From Nitrospiraceae bacterium (GTDB taxonomy: Bacteria > Nitrospirota > Nitrospiria > Nitrospirales > UBA2166), in the NCBI GenBank assembly GCA_002726235.1, contig PBSN01000025.1, forward strand, positions 1-64,000: DNA of 64,000 nucleotides, written 5' to 3'. The notes below the pieces were generated by a model. That model saw only the letters and a list, made by a program, of their open reading frames with translations, had not been told where the DNA came from and did not search any database. The stretch's first letter is position 1, and the number at the start of each line of letters is the position of its first letter. Both the position numbers and the translations under genes were made by a program. Below are positions 1 through 9,400 of this stretch, one piece after another.

Positions 1-222
1 GATACTGATCCCGGGAAGCAGTGTTACCAGCGTAAATTCAATAACTCCGCCGGCCAACACCGCAGGTGCCATCGACAGAACAATTAGAAACTTGAGTGTT
101 CCTGCACTCAGTGACCACATTTCACGGAGATTTGGATTCTTGTAGGACGCAATGATAAGGATCGCGCCTACCAAAGAAACAAACACGGCAAGGAGAGGCC
201 TAAAGGAAAGGAACGTGTCCAT
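1..222 (-). CDS. Antiporter-like complex I / MrpD-type membrane subunit, N-terminal part
   Basis: The first 74 codons of a membrane protein that runs off the left edge. The translation starts MDTFLSFRPLLAVFVSLVGA and continues with a second hydrophobic stretch (about residues 45-74). This matches the N-termini of proton-conducting NuoL/NuoM/MrpD-type subunits, in which a short RPLLA...LVG helix precedes a loop of the NLREMWSL type. The start is preceded by GAGGT at suitable spacing. It lies directly downstream of nuoK on the same strand, where an antiporter-like subunit is expected in complex I operons. Whether it is NuoL, NuoM or an Mrp-like variant cannot be told from this fragment. Confidence 0.7.
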   Translation of the reverse strand, partial: MDTFLSFRPLLAVFVSLVGAILIIASYKNPNLREMWSLSAGTLKFLIVLSMAPAVLAGGVIEFTLVTLLPGISI

Positions 223-231
223 ACCTCGCCG

Positions 232-348
232 TCAGGTCTTCCGAAACGGGGCAAACCCAAGTGAAGGCGTTACACCAGAACCAAACACATATGGATGCAG
301 TTCTATTAATCCATGATTGCTGACGACTACCAGGATCATCGTCACCAT
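232..348 (-). CDS. Possible 38-aa small protein between nuoK and the antiporter subunit
   Basis: A 38-codon frame beginning MVTMILVVVSNHGLIELHPY. Its ATG overlaps the nuoK stop by 7 bases, and its stop lies 9 bases before the next start codon, so it fills the nuoK-to-antiporter gap almost exactly. I recognise no family. The tight packing favours translation or translational coupling, but there is no separate Shine-Dalgarno site and chance is possible for so short a frame. Confidence 0.25.
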   Translation of the reverse strand: MVTMILVVVSNHGLIELHPYVFGSGVTPSLGFAPFRKT

Positions 349-644
349 TTCATTAACCTAAATTCTTCGACATTGACCGTGGCATGGCCGCGATAGAGTG
401 CAATGACAATTGCCAATCCAACTGCAACTTCCGCCGCAGCGATGGTAAGAACAAACACCACGAACACCTGACCCGCGACATCCTGGAAATAGTGGGAGAA
501 CGCTACGAAATTAATGTTTGCAGCGTTGAACATAAGTTCGATGGACAACAACAGAATAATGAGATTGCGTCGGATCAAAACCCCGACAGTTCCAATCGTA
601 AACAAGACCGCACTTAATATGACATAGGCCGACAGTGGGACCAT
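342..644 (-). CDS. nuoK: NADH-quinone oxidoreductase subunit K
   Basis: A 100-residue protein, the usual NuoK length, with three predicted membrane helices. Key acidic residues of the proton path are present: the glutamate in helix 2 (SIELMFNAANINF) and that in helix 3 (AAAEVAVGLAIVIALYR). NuoK is a core membrane-arm subunit of respiratory complex I and works between NuoJ and the antiporter subunits. A GAGGGGA Shine-Dalgarno site precedes the ATG. It lies 31 bases after nuoJ on the minus strand and is followed by an antiporter-like subunit, the standard J-K-L/M order. Confidence 0.95.
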   Translation of the reverse strand: MVPLSAYVILSAVLFTIGTVGVLIRRNLIILLLSIELMFNAANINFVAFSHYFQDVAGQVFVVFVLTIAAAEVAVGLAIVIALYRGHATVNVEEFRLMKW

Positions 645-675
645 AATTTGTTCCCCTCAGGCTCCTGTGGAGCCC

Positions 676-1188
676 TTAAGATTCCTTCTCGAATATGTTC
701 TTTTTCGCCAAAAAGATCGCGCCGATCATGGCAACGAGCAAGATGAGGGACGCGACCTCAAACGGAAAAAGGTAACGCGTAAAGAGGAGATGCCCAATAG
801 ATTCGGTGGTGCCAGGTGGATCCTCTATCACTTTGGTTGTGGCGGTGAGTCCCTGCCCAAATGTCGAGCGGCCCAGAATGTAGATGATTTCCGCAATGAT
901 GGCGAATCCAAGTACGAGTCCAGCCACCAATTGTCGGTGATAACCTTCTTCAGCTTTGACATCGAGCAGCATCACAACAAATAGATAGAGAACTAATATC
1001 GCGCCGGCATATGCAATAACCTGGACTGCAAAGATAAATTCTGCGTCCAACAAGAGATAAATTCCCGCGACGTGAAAAAAGAGGACCAAAAGGGAAAGGG
1101 CGCTGTACATGGGATTGCGGAGTCCCACGACCATGACACCTGTGGCCACAATCACCCCTGCAAAATATGAGAATAGTAAAATTGCCAT
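676..1188 (-). CDS. nuoJ: NADH-quinone oxidoreductase subunit J
   Basis: A 170-residue NuoJ with five hydrophobic helices, starting MAILLFSYFAGVIVATGVMV. The conserved block with NPMYSALSLL and the following YLLLDAEFIFAVQVIAYAGA segment is characteristic of this membrane-arm subunit. The reading frame is open for another 94 codons upstream, but those codons look like a decayed second nuoJ copy. I placed the start at the Met that gives normal family length; the Shine-Dalgarno site there is weak, so expression as a longer fusion cannot be excluded. Upstream nuo genes are absent and the next gene is divergent, so this part of complex I begins a separate transcription unit. Confidence 0.85.
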   Translation of the reverse strand: MAILLFSYFAGVIVATGVMVVGLRNPMYSALSLLVLFFHVAGIYLLLDAEFIFAVQVIAYAGAILVLYLFVVMLLDVKAEEGYHRQLVAGLVLGFAIIAEIIYILGRSTFGQGLTATTKVIEDPPGTTESIGHLLFTRYLFPFEVASLILLVAMIGAIFLAKKNIFEKES

Positions 1189-1470
1189 ATCTTTAAGCTC
1201 TAAAGCCCTACAGTGCGGGGCAAAAGCCCTACCCAGAGGAGCAGAAATATACAATATCGCACAAATCCACGCAATCCTTATGTCCTTGGAGACAAACTCT
1301 GAGTCCAACAGAAGATGGAATTCCACTGATATGGGAGAAAACGGATCAATTCGAAAGTGCAATGAAAACGCGTCGCAAAGAGTAAGACATAACCAAGCGG
1401 CGACCAAAATGCTCGGATATATTTCTATCATCACTCCCTTCCTCAGTGTCAAAGGGAGAGGACGATTCAC
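1189..1470 (-). pseudogene. Decayed tandem copy of nuoJ upstream of nuoJ
   Basis: The 94 codons upstream of and in frame with nuoJ contain HLLLDSEFVSKDIRIAWICA followed by IL. This aligns without gaps to nuoJ YLLLDAEFIFAVQVIAYAGA followed by IL, sharing LLLD, EF, IA and AIL in register. The DNA is also similar: around 1293-1325 versus 1036-1067 both strands carry TCTG(A/C)GTCCAACA within an otherwise matching stretch. The remainder of the copy has lost hydrophobic character and the NPMYSALSLL motif. I read it as a partial duplication of nuoJ that has drifted; its frame happens to remain open into the intact gene. Confidence 0.55.
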
Positions 1471-1698
1471 ACAGAGTTACAGAATCTCTCGCCCACGATG
1501 CCTGTGGCGAAATACTTACAGGTCATCAAATCTTCATTTAAGGCTATGAAACTACACACACAAAAGAATTTAATGACGAAAACACTACGCCCGCATACCG
1601 CTAATCTTACCCACGATAAAAACCACATCACACTGAAGGCGTGGACAGTACGCCCTCCTCACGAAACTCACGAATCCCTCAAGTAAGTCGCGAGTTAT

Positions 1699-1727
1699 TT
1701 GCAACACCGTGTAAGTTTTGCTAGCAT
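1699..1727 (+). promoter_or_regulatory. Candidate promoter for the CNNM/CBS gene
   Basis: TTGCAA (4/6 match to the -35 consensus), a 17-bp spacer and TAGCAT (4/6 match to the -10). Initiation would fall about 9 bases before the ATG at 1743, leaving no room for a Shine-Dalgarno site, so the message would be nearly leaderless. It is only a consensus match in the region between the divergent nuo and CNNM genes. Confidence 0.25.
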
Positions 1728-1742
1728 GGTCGGACATACCCT

Positions 1743-3071
1743 ATGTGGCTATTGCTCTCAGCCATCTTCGTCCTCATTCTTCTGAACGGTTTCTTCGCCT
1801 GTGCCGAGCTTGCGGTGCTCAAGTCGCGGAGAAGCCGGATGCAGGAGCTTGCCGAAACAGGACAGGACAGCGCGAAACTTGTTCTCCAACTACAGGAGAA
1901 CTCCGATAGATTTCTAGCAACCGTTCAGATTGGAATTACCGTAGTCGGCGCTACTGCCGCTGCGCTCGGGGGTGTTGGCTCTGTCGGACTCCTCAAACCT
2001 GCCATTGAGCATCTCCCTAGCGAAATGCTGCAACAGGTGGCTGAAATTGTGGCGGTGGGAACGGTGATTCTCACCATTTCTTACCTCTCACTGGTATTGG
2101 GGGAACTATTTCCAAAATCACTTGCCTTAAGGAACCCGGAAAAGATGGCGCTGTGGGTGGTTCGTCCGATTTATCTGCTTTCCACCCTCGTCTCATCAGG
2201 CATCCGACCGCTCACCGCTTCAAGTCAATTATTGCTTAGAGTATTTGGACGTGCCCTTCCTGAAGAGAAGGTATCGGTATCTGAAGAGGAAATTAAGCAC
2301 CTAGTTGAAGAGGGCCTGGAAGAAGGAGTTTTCGATAAAACGGAGCAGGATCTCATTCGAAGTGTCTTTGAGTTTACCGATACATCTGTCAAGGAAATTA
2401 TCGTACCTCGACCAAAAATCTATGCGATCTCACGGGACATGCCAATTGATGATGTGTTGAGTTACATTGACGAACATAAATTCTCGCGATATCCCGTCTT
2501 TGAGCAAGGCCTGAACAATTTGAACGGAATACTCTATTACCGTGACCTTCTCGGGGTAATGGCCTCAGGACGTCCAGTACAAATCCTAGAACTGCTCCAC
2601 CCCGTGTATTACGTTCCAGAAACAATGAAGGTGAGTTTGCTACTCAAGGAAATGCAACGAAGGCGGGTGCATATGGCCATTGTTGTGAATGAGCATGGAA
2701 GTATTGAGGGGTTGGTGACGCTAGAGGACCTGATAGAGGAAATTGTTGGTGAGATCCATGATGAATATGATGACGGTGAAGAGCAGAAGGTGGAGCAACT
2801 GCAGGATGGCGCGTTGATCATTGATGCTGCGTGCACTGCGGACGATCTTCGAACTGAATATGAACTTCCTATTCAAGAGTCCCCGGAATATGAAACGCTT
2901 GGTGGATTTATGCTGGATAGATTGCAAAGCATGGCACGAGGCGGGGATGTCATCCGACATGATGGCTACAAGTTTACCGTCGTTGACATGGATGAGCGCC
3001 GGATCAAGAAGGTGAAGGTTGAACGTGAGACACCGGATGCTACACCAGCGATCCCTCAAGATTCAGCCTAG
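1743..3071 (+). CDS. CNNM/CorC-family membrane transporter with CBS pair
   Basis: A 442-residue protein of the HlyC/CorC (CNNM) family. Residues ~1-190 form the DUF21/CNNM membrane domain, opening with a hydrophobic helix and the typical NGFFACAELAVLKSRRSRMQ segment. Residues ~210-330 are a CBS pair, and residues ~350-425 a CorC/HlyC domain ending in a KVKVER-like strand. The acidic DEYDDGEEQ linker between the CBS pair and the CorC domain is typical. Family members are implicated in Mg2+/Co2+ efflux or Mg2+ homeostasis; the haemolysin name is historical. It stands alone, divergent from the nuo genes and convergent with the aminotransferase gene. Confidence 0.9.
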   Translation: MWLLLSAIFVLILLNGFFACAELAVLKSRRSRMQELAETGQDSAKLVLQLQENSDRFLATVQIGITVVGATAAALGGVGSVGLLKPAIEHLPSEMLQQVAEIVAVGTVILTISYLSLVLGELFPKSLALRNPEKMALWVVRPIYLLSTLVSSGIRPLTASSQLLLRVFGRALPEEKVSVSEEEIKHLVEEGLEEGVFDKTEQDLIRSVFEFTDTSVKEIIVPRPKIYAISRDMPIDDVLSYIDEHKFSRYPVFEQGLNNLNGILYYRDLLGVMASGRPVQILELLHPVYYVPETMKVSLLLKEMQRRRVHMAIVVNEHGSIEGLVTLEDLIEEIVGEIHDEYDDGEEQKVEQLQDGALIIDAACTADDLRTEYELPIQESPEYETLGGFMLDRLQSMARGGDVIRHDGYKFTVVDMDERRIKKVKVERETPDATPAIPQDSA

Positions 3072-3166
3072 TGTAATGTTCAATGTTCTATAAATAAAAG
3101 GGTCCAGCTTCACCAGTCTGCTCCACTATAAGAACCTTTAAGTTCGCTTTCACTTCTCATCTCGCA

Positions 3167-4054
3167 CTACGTATCTCTTTCGTATAATTTTGTCTCCGTA
3201 AGATGTTGATCAACATGTTGTCGAAATGCGTTGTGCAGATGGATCGTCATCTGGCCAGGATTTCCCTGTCCAATGACGTGAGAATCAACCTGAGTAACCG
3301 GCATCAGCTCCATTGACGTGTTGGTCATAAAACACTCATCTGCTGAATAGAGTGTATCAACTGTCAACGACTGCTGGCAGCATGAAATTCCATTTTCCTG
3401 TGCAATTCTGAGTACGGCATCTCGAGTAATTCCCTCCAATATTCCGCAGGTGGCGGCAGGAGTATAGAGACGCCCTTGCCTGACGAGAAAAAGATTGCTT
3501 GTCGTCGTTTCGGTGAGGTGATTGTGCTGATTGAGCATGATCGCGTCAAACGCGCATTTCCGAGTCGCTTCTACTTTTGCGAGGATATTGTTCAGGAAGT
3601 TAAGCGATTTGATGCTCGGTGGTACACTCTCAATCGGGTTTCGCTTGATCGTGACGATAACGAGAGACACTCCTTCCAAATAGCAAGTGGATGGGAAAGG
3701 TTGATAGGACCGTGTCGTGATAACCGTTGTGTGGTGGCTACCTGGCCCAGGGTCGAGCCCATGAGGGCCTACACCACGGGTGATCGTCATGCGAACAATG
3801 GCATCACCAAGCGTGTTGCGATCAATCAACTCTCGAAGAATCGCTGTAAAATCCTGCTTTGACTGTTGAATACACAGATCGATCATCTCCGCTGATTGAA
3901 ATAACCGTTCGAGATGTTGCTCAACCCACGCGATGCGTCCCTGATATGCCCGCATCGTCTCAAACACACCGTCCCCATAGAGAAACCCACGATCAAACAC
4001 TGAAATGGTCGCACACTTCTCGTCCACAAATTGACCGTTGAGGTAGATATACAT
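3167..4054 (-). CDS. Class IV PLP aminotransferase / aminodeoxychorismate lyase-like
   Basis: A 295-residue fold-type IV PLP enzyme. The catalytic lysine is K149 in PPSIKSLNFLNNILAK, and the cofactor glutamate is in the TETTTSNLFLV motif (E182). The N-terminal NGQFVDEKCATISVFDRGFL(YGDGVFET) region is family-typical. The class includes branched-chain aminotransferase (IlvE), D-amino-acid aminotransferase and 4-amino-4-deoxychorismate lyase (PabC), which are hard to separate by eye. It starts 2 bases after the chorismate-utilising enzyme gene, which argues for PabC (last step to p-aminobenzoate for folate). It is the last gene of the dnaE-accA operon. Confidence 0.8.
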   Translation of the reverse strand: MYIYLNGQFVDEKCATISVFDRGFLYGDGVFETMRAYQGRIAWVEQHLERLFQSAEMIDLCIQQSKQDFTAILRELIDRNTLGDAIVRMTITRGVGPHGLDPGPGSHHTTVITTRSYQPFPSTCYLEGVSLVIVTIKRNPIESVPPSIKSLNFLNNILAKVEATRKCAFDAIMLNQHNHLTETTTSNLFLVRQGRLYTPAATCGILEGITRDAVLRIAQENGISCCQQSLTVDTLYSADECFMTNTSMELMPVTQVDSHVIGQGNPGQMTIHLHNAFRQHVDQHLTETKLYERDT

Positions 4055-4056
4055 TG

Positions 4057-5487
4057 CTAGTTTCGAATCGCAGCAAACAAAGCCTCTGCCTTTAACAAAG
4101 TCTCTTCATATTCTCGCTCTGGGATTGAGTCTGCAACAATTCCTGCACCAACTTGAATATATCCATGAGTGCCTTTGACGATGATAGAGCGAATAAGAAT
4201 ATTAAGATCAAAATCTCCAGAGAGGCTCAGGTAGCCGAGTGATCCAGTATAGGGTCCGCGAGTGATAGGTTCGAGTTCGTCAAGAATTTCCATGCACCGA
4301 ATTTTTGGAACGCCAGTAATGGTTCCCCCAGGAAACATCGCTTGGATAAGATCAAAGGCATCCCGTGACTCTGACAGCTGACCTTGAACGGTCGAGGCAA
4401 TATGAGTGACATGCGAACACTGCTCAACAGCCATAAACTCTTTCGTCTGGACGCTTCCATAGCGACAAACACGTCCTAGATCGTTTCGTTCGAGATCCAC
4501 CAACATAACGTGCTCCGCTCGCTCTTTCGGGTCGGTAAGAAGTTCGTCAGTTAACCGAGAATCATCGTCCACCGTCTTTCCGCGCTGTTTTGTCCCAGCG
4601 AGAGGCCGGGTATCAGCGACGCGGTTATGCAATCGAACCAGCCGCTCAGGAGATACGCTCACGATTGTGACATCATCAAACTCAATGAATGCTCCAAATG
4701 GGGAAGGGTTCACTTCACGAAGCCGTTGGTACAGAGATCGTGGCTCGCACCCATCCAGATCCACAACAAACCGCTGTGATAGGTTGGCCTGATAAATATC
4801 TCCTGCGGCAATGTATTCTTGGCATTTTCGTACTCGATGCATGTAGGTTTCTTTCGAAAAGACTGAGGTCAGGGTTGAGGAAATTCCTGCGATATCTTTC
4901 GTGGACGATGGGGGTGTTTTCAGCCGTGCGTCAAGATCGGAGAGTTTCTCGTTCCACTCTGAGCAAAGAGTGTCCGGAGATTCTGTCGCGCAGCGGTCTT
5001 TGGGCGGAGCAAAGATAACATACATCTGTTGCTCAATATGATCAATTGCGACTACAAAATCCACAAAAATGAGGTGGATGTCGGGTAATTGAAGGTCGTC
5101 AGCGGCAATCCGTGGAAGATTTTCAAAATTGTGCACGAAGTCATAGGAGAAGTACCCCACAGCACCCCCGAAAAAAGGAGGTAGCGAATTTCGATTCTGA
5201 TACCCAATACGGGAGAAAATGTTTCGTAGTTCTGACAACGGATCCCCATGCAACACACGTGTTCCAGAAGGTTCTGCGAACTCAATTGTCGATCCCTTGC
5301 ACTTGAAGGAGAGGTAAGGATCTGTACCGATGAAGCTGTACCGTGCAATGTCCGGGGTGCCCTTCCCGCTTTCCAGCAGAAATGAATGTGCACCTGGCGT
5401 CGCAAGACGACAATAGATCTCGAATGGATTAAGGTCGGGAAGGGGGCGGGTCTGGTAGAAAGGAACGGATGTGTAGTTCTTATTCAT
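4057..5487 (-). CDS. pabB: Chorismate-utilising enzyme, PabB/TrpE family
   Basis: About 476 residues: an anthranilate-synthase-I N-terminal domain followed by the chorismate-binding domain. Visible signatures include AGDIYQANLSQRF, PSPFGAFIEF, DPKERAEHVMLVDLERNDLG and FPGGTITGVPKIRCMEILDE. The neighbour (class IV aminotransferase) suggests PabB, which with PabA makes aminodeoxychorismate. However, the loop where E. coli PabB has PIKGT with its reactive lysine reads PLAGT here, the TrpE-like alanine form, so anthranilate synthase is a real alternative. I chose the ATG that overlaps the accA stop by 8 bases because its MNKNYTSVPFYQTRPLPDLN start fits the family; longer starts run into accA. Confidence 0.75.
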   Translation of the reverse strand: MNKNYTSVPFYQTRPLPDLNPFEIYCRLATPGAHSFLLESGKGTPDIARYSFIGTDPYLSFKCKGSTIEFAEPSGTRVLHGDPLSELRNIFSRIGYQNRNSLPPFFGGAVGYFSYDFVHNFENLPRIAADDLQLPDIHLIFVDFVVAIDHIEQQMYVIFAPPKDRCATESPDTLCSEWNEKLSDLDARLKTPPSSTKDIAGISSTLTSVFSKETYMHRVRKCQEYIAAGDIYQANLSQRFVVDLDGCEPRSLYQRLREVNPSPFGAFIEFDDVTIVSVSPERLVRLHNRVADTRPLAGTKQRGKTVDDDSRLTDELLTDPKERAEHVMLVDLERNDLGRVCRYGSVQTKEFMAVEQCSHVTHIASTVQGQLSESRDAFDLIQAMFPGGTITGVPKIRCMEILDELEPITRGPYTGSLGYLSLSGDFDLNILIRSIIVKGTHGYIQVGAGIVADSIPEREYEETLLKAEALFAAIRN

Positions 5488-6430
5488 TGAAGCGGCCGAT
5501 ATGACGAAATTTTTCATACCGGAGATCCACCAATTCATCAATTGGGACAGCGGCAAGTTTTTGAAAGTGCGTCGTCAAGGACATCACGATCTGCTCAGCC
5601 ATACCCGATGGATTTTCATGCGCGCCTCCCACAGGTTCTGGAATAATCTCGTCAACGATGCCAAACGCGAGCAGGTCATCAGCGGTTAGTCGTAAGGCCT
5701 CCGCAGCCTCTGGCACTTTGTCTCCACTTCCCCACAAGATGGCTGCACAGCCTTCTGGGGAAATTACCGAATAGATAGAGTGTTCCAGCATGAGAATGCG
5801 ATCGGTGACACCCATGGCCAAGGCCCCGCCGCTACCGCCTTCTCCAATCACAAGTGAGATCGATGGCACCCGCAGGGCCGCCATCGCCATAAGATTTTGT
5901 GCAATTGCTTGCGCTTGACCACGCTCCTCTGCACCCATTCCTGGATTCCCTCCCGGAGAATCCAAGAGCGTCAAAATCGGTTTGTTAAACTTCTCCGCAA
6001 GCTTCATAAGGCGCAATGCTTTGCGATATCCTTCCGGATTAGGCATCCCAAAGTTTCGTTTGACCCTCTCTTTAAGCGTTCTTCCTTTGTGGTGTGCCAC
6101 GACCATGATCGATCGCCCAGCAAGTGTTGCGAGACCGCCAAGAATGGCGGGGTCATCCGAGAAAGTTCGATCGCCGTGGAGTTCGGTAAAGTTTTCAAAC
6201 AGAAGATTGGCATAGGCAAGGGCAGTTGGACGTTGAGGATGGCGTGCAACTTGGGTTCGCTCCCAGGGAGAGAGTTTCGCGTAGATATCTCGCTGTAGGC
6301 ACGCAAGCTGTGAACGAAGCTCCTTCAGTTCTTCGCGAACCGCTGGTGTGGGATTCATGGTCTTTGCCAGGGTATCGATTTTCGCTTTGATCGCATTGAG
6401 AGGCTTTTCGAAATTGAGATCGTCGGTCAT
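5480..6430 (-). CDS. accA: Acetyl-CoA carboxylase carboxyltransferase subunit alpha
   Basis: A 316-residue AccA of normal length. An N-terminal helical segment precedes the crotonase-like carboxyltransferase fold, with family blocks ARHPQRPTALAYANLLFENF, ELHGDRTFSDDPAILGG and LTLLDSPGGNPGMGAEERGQ. With AccD it transfers CO2 from carboxybiotin to acetyl-CoA, making malonyl-CoA for fatty acid synthesis. Its ATG overlaps the dnaE stop by 4 bases (ATGA), and pabB/trpE overlaps its own stop, so the genes are probably translationally coupled. dnaE-accA linkage is common in bacteria. Confidence 0.97.
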   Translation of the reverse strand: MTDDLNFEKPLNAIKAKIDTLAKTMNPTPAVREELKELRSQLACLQRDIYAKLSPWERTQVARHPQRPTALAYANLLFENFTELHGDRTFSDDPAILGGLATLAGRSIMVVAHHKGRTLKERVKRNFGMPNPEGYRKALRLMKLAEKFNKPILTLLDSPGGNPGMGAEERGQAQAIAQNLMAMAALRVPSISLVIGEGGSGGALAMGVTDRILMLEHSIYSVISPEGCAAILWGSGDKVPEAAEALRLTADDLLAFGIVDEIIPEPVGGAHENPSGMAEQIVMSLTTHFQKLAAVPIDELVDLRYEKFRHIGRFNE

Positions 6431-9400
6431 AAAATGGGATCCTCGCCAGAGAATTCCTCATGAAAATGAACCGTCCCCTCGCCAAGCAAGGCTTCAATAT
6501 CAACCAGACAATGCTCCGTTGGTTGGACATGAAATGACTGAGGTAACGTGATGGTCGCCACCGCCTGACTTGGAATTCGCAGGCGCAATGTCACAGGACA
6601 TGGCCCACGGTGCGCTTGAAGGAGGTGTTTCGTCTGAGTGAGAAGCTCTGAAGTGAGACGTTGAGTGTTCATCGAAATATGCATGTGGCCGATGGGCGGA
6701 TGATCGGGCAGCAACTCAATGGAAGTTGCTTTGACCTTCACCCCTGTTTCAACACGATCAATGGTACCAGTGACCACAATAAGCGTATCTTCGCTCAAAA
6801 GCTCTGCGGCAGTTCGAAAGGTCTGCGGAAAAACGATAACATCAGTGCGTCCATACAGGTCTTCTAATTGAAACATCGCCATCCGCTCACCCTTCTTGGT
6901 GGTGGTTTGGCGACAAGTCGCAACAATTCCACCAAGTCTGACTTGCTTCCCGTCAGCAATGTCTTGGACCGTTTCTGATGTTGCAGTTGCGATCTGCTTG
7001 AGTATCGAGGTGTAGGGTGCCAACGGATGAGAAGTAATATAGAACCCAACGAGTTCTTTTTCCCATTTTAGCCGTTCGTGTTGGTCCCACTCTGGGATGG
7101 CAGGAAGCGTCAAAGAATGGATTTTCTCACTGGCCGCTGTAGTGGCAAAGAGATTTGTTTGCCCAGCTTGTTTTTCACGCTGTGCACGCATGCCCTCATC
7201 CATGGCACGATCAAGTACGGCCATGAGCTGCGAACGCTTCGCCCCAGTCGAATCAAAAGCACCAGCCCTAATGAGGCCTTCAAGCACACGTTTGTTAAGT
7301 TTGCGAGAATCAACTTCTCTCGTGACGTTTATAAGGCTTGCAAAACTGCCCAGTTTTGCTCTTGCCACAAGAATGGCCTCAATGGCGCCTTCTCCCACAT
7401 TTTTGATTGCGGCAAGGCCAAACCGGATTCCATGTGGAGTTACGGTAAAATCCTTGTGGCTTTCATTGATGTCAGGAGGCAATATCGGAATCGCGAGTTC
7501 ATGGCATTCGTTGAGGTACCGGACGATTTTGTCTGAGTTTCCGCTTTCCGTTGTAAGTAACGCCGCCATAAACTCGTTTTGGAAGTGGGTCTTGAGGTAT
7601 GCGGTCTGGTAGGTGATGATCGCGTAGGCAGCGGAATGGGATTTGTTGAATCCATAGCCAGCAAAATAGGCGATGAGATCGAACATTTTTTCCGCTTTCG
7701 TCTTTTCCATGCCTTTCCCGGTGGCACCATCAATGAACTTTATTTTCTGCTTCTCCATCTCTTCAGGCTTCTTCTTACCCATCGCACGCCGAAGAAGGTC
7801 TGCCTGTCCGAGTGAGAATCCCGCGATTTTATTTGCGATGGTCATAACCTGTTCCTGATATACGATCACGCCGTAGGTATCACGAAGGATCTCCTCCAGC
7901 ATGGGAGCATCGTAGGAAATCGGAACGGTGCCGCGTTTTCGTTTGATAAAGTCGTCAACCATACCACTCCCAATTGGCCCTGGACGAAACAGAGCGAGAA
8001 TGGCAATCAAGTCTTCAAATGACTCTGGGCGTATTTTGGCGAGAAGATCTTGCATGCCAGCGCTTTCCAACTGAAAGATACCCGTTGCTTTTCCTGAGGA
8101 AAGAAGCGCATAAGTCTTGGAATCATCAAGCGGAATACTAGCGATTGAGAAGTCTTGGCTTTTCGAACCGCGGTGCTCCTGTTCAAGCGCGGAAAAGTGG
8201 TGTTGTTTGATTATTTCGACGGTCCGGTTGATCACAGTGAGTGTCTTGAGACCGAGAAAATCGAACTTGATGAGCCCAATTTTCTCGATGTCATTCATCG
8301 GAAATTGTGTGACCGTTTCACCATTGGCCCCACGGAACAGCGGGACATGGTTGGTGAGAGGTTCGTCGGAAATGACGATGCCGGCCGCATGCGTTGATGC
8401 GTGGCGCGCAATCCCTTCGAGGGTTTTCGCCGTCTCCATGAGTTCGTTGATTTGTGGATCTGCCTCAGTCAGTTTTGACAACTGCGGTTCGTTGTGTAAC
8501 GCATCCTGCAAGGTGATATTCAGTTGATTAGGAATGAGTTTCGCCACGCGATCCACATCGGCATAGGGGATTTCCATTACGCGACCGACATCACGCACAA
8601 CGGCTTTGGCTCCGAGGGTGCCAAAGGTGATAATTTGCGCGACGTGGTCTTTCCCATACCGGTCAATCACATAGTTAATCACTTCCTCTCTGCGATCCAT
8701 ACAGAAGTCCATGTCGATATCAGGCAGCGTGACACGCTCTGGATTCAAAAAACGTTCGAAGATAAGGTTATAGGTGAGTGGATCAATATCGGTGATTTGA
8801 AGCACATATGCGACGAGGCTACCAGCGGCAGACCCTCGACCAGGCCCAACTGGAATATTCCTAGACCGAGCGAACTTGATGATATCCCAGACAATCAGGA
8901 AATATCCGGCATACCCCATCGACGTGATGATGGCCAGTTCATCGGCAAGGCGCGCAAAATACACGGAGGGCGATTGTGTGCGAGAGGATTCGTGAAGACG
9001 TTTCTCTAACCCTTTACGTGCGAGTTGTTCCAGATACTCTTCCCGTGTAAGCCCAGGAGGTGGATTATACTTGGGAAGGCGAGTGTGGGAAAAATCCAAC
9101 TGCAAGTCACATTGCTCACTAATGGCATAGGTGTTGTGAGTCGCCCCCGGAACGTCAGCAAACGCTGCAACCATTTCCTCAGGTGTTTTCAGATACAACT
9201 CATGCGTGTGAAACCGCATACGATTGGGATCATTGACGGTCTTGCCGGTTTGAAGGCACAAAAGAATGTCGTGTGCTTTCGCGTCTTCCTTATTCAGGTA
9301 ATGGCAATCATTCGTCCCCACCACGGGGATACCGAGGTTGCGATGAATGTCGAGCAAACCTCGATTGGCAATAGCCTGTTCAGGAAGCCCATTAGCTTGA

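Noticed and set aside
384-617. Plus-strand reading frame opposite nuoK
   Set aside because: It lies entirely antisense to a well-conserved gene and has no recognisable motif or ribosome site.
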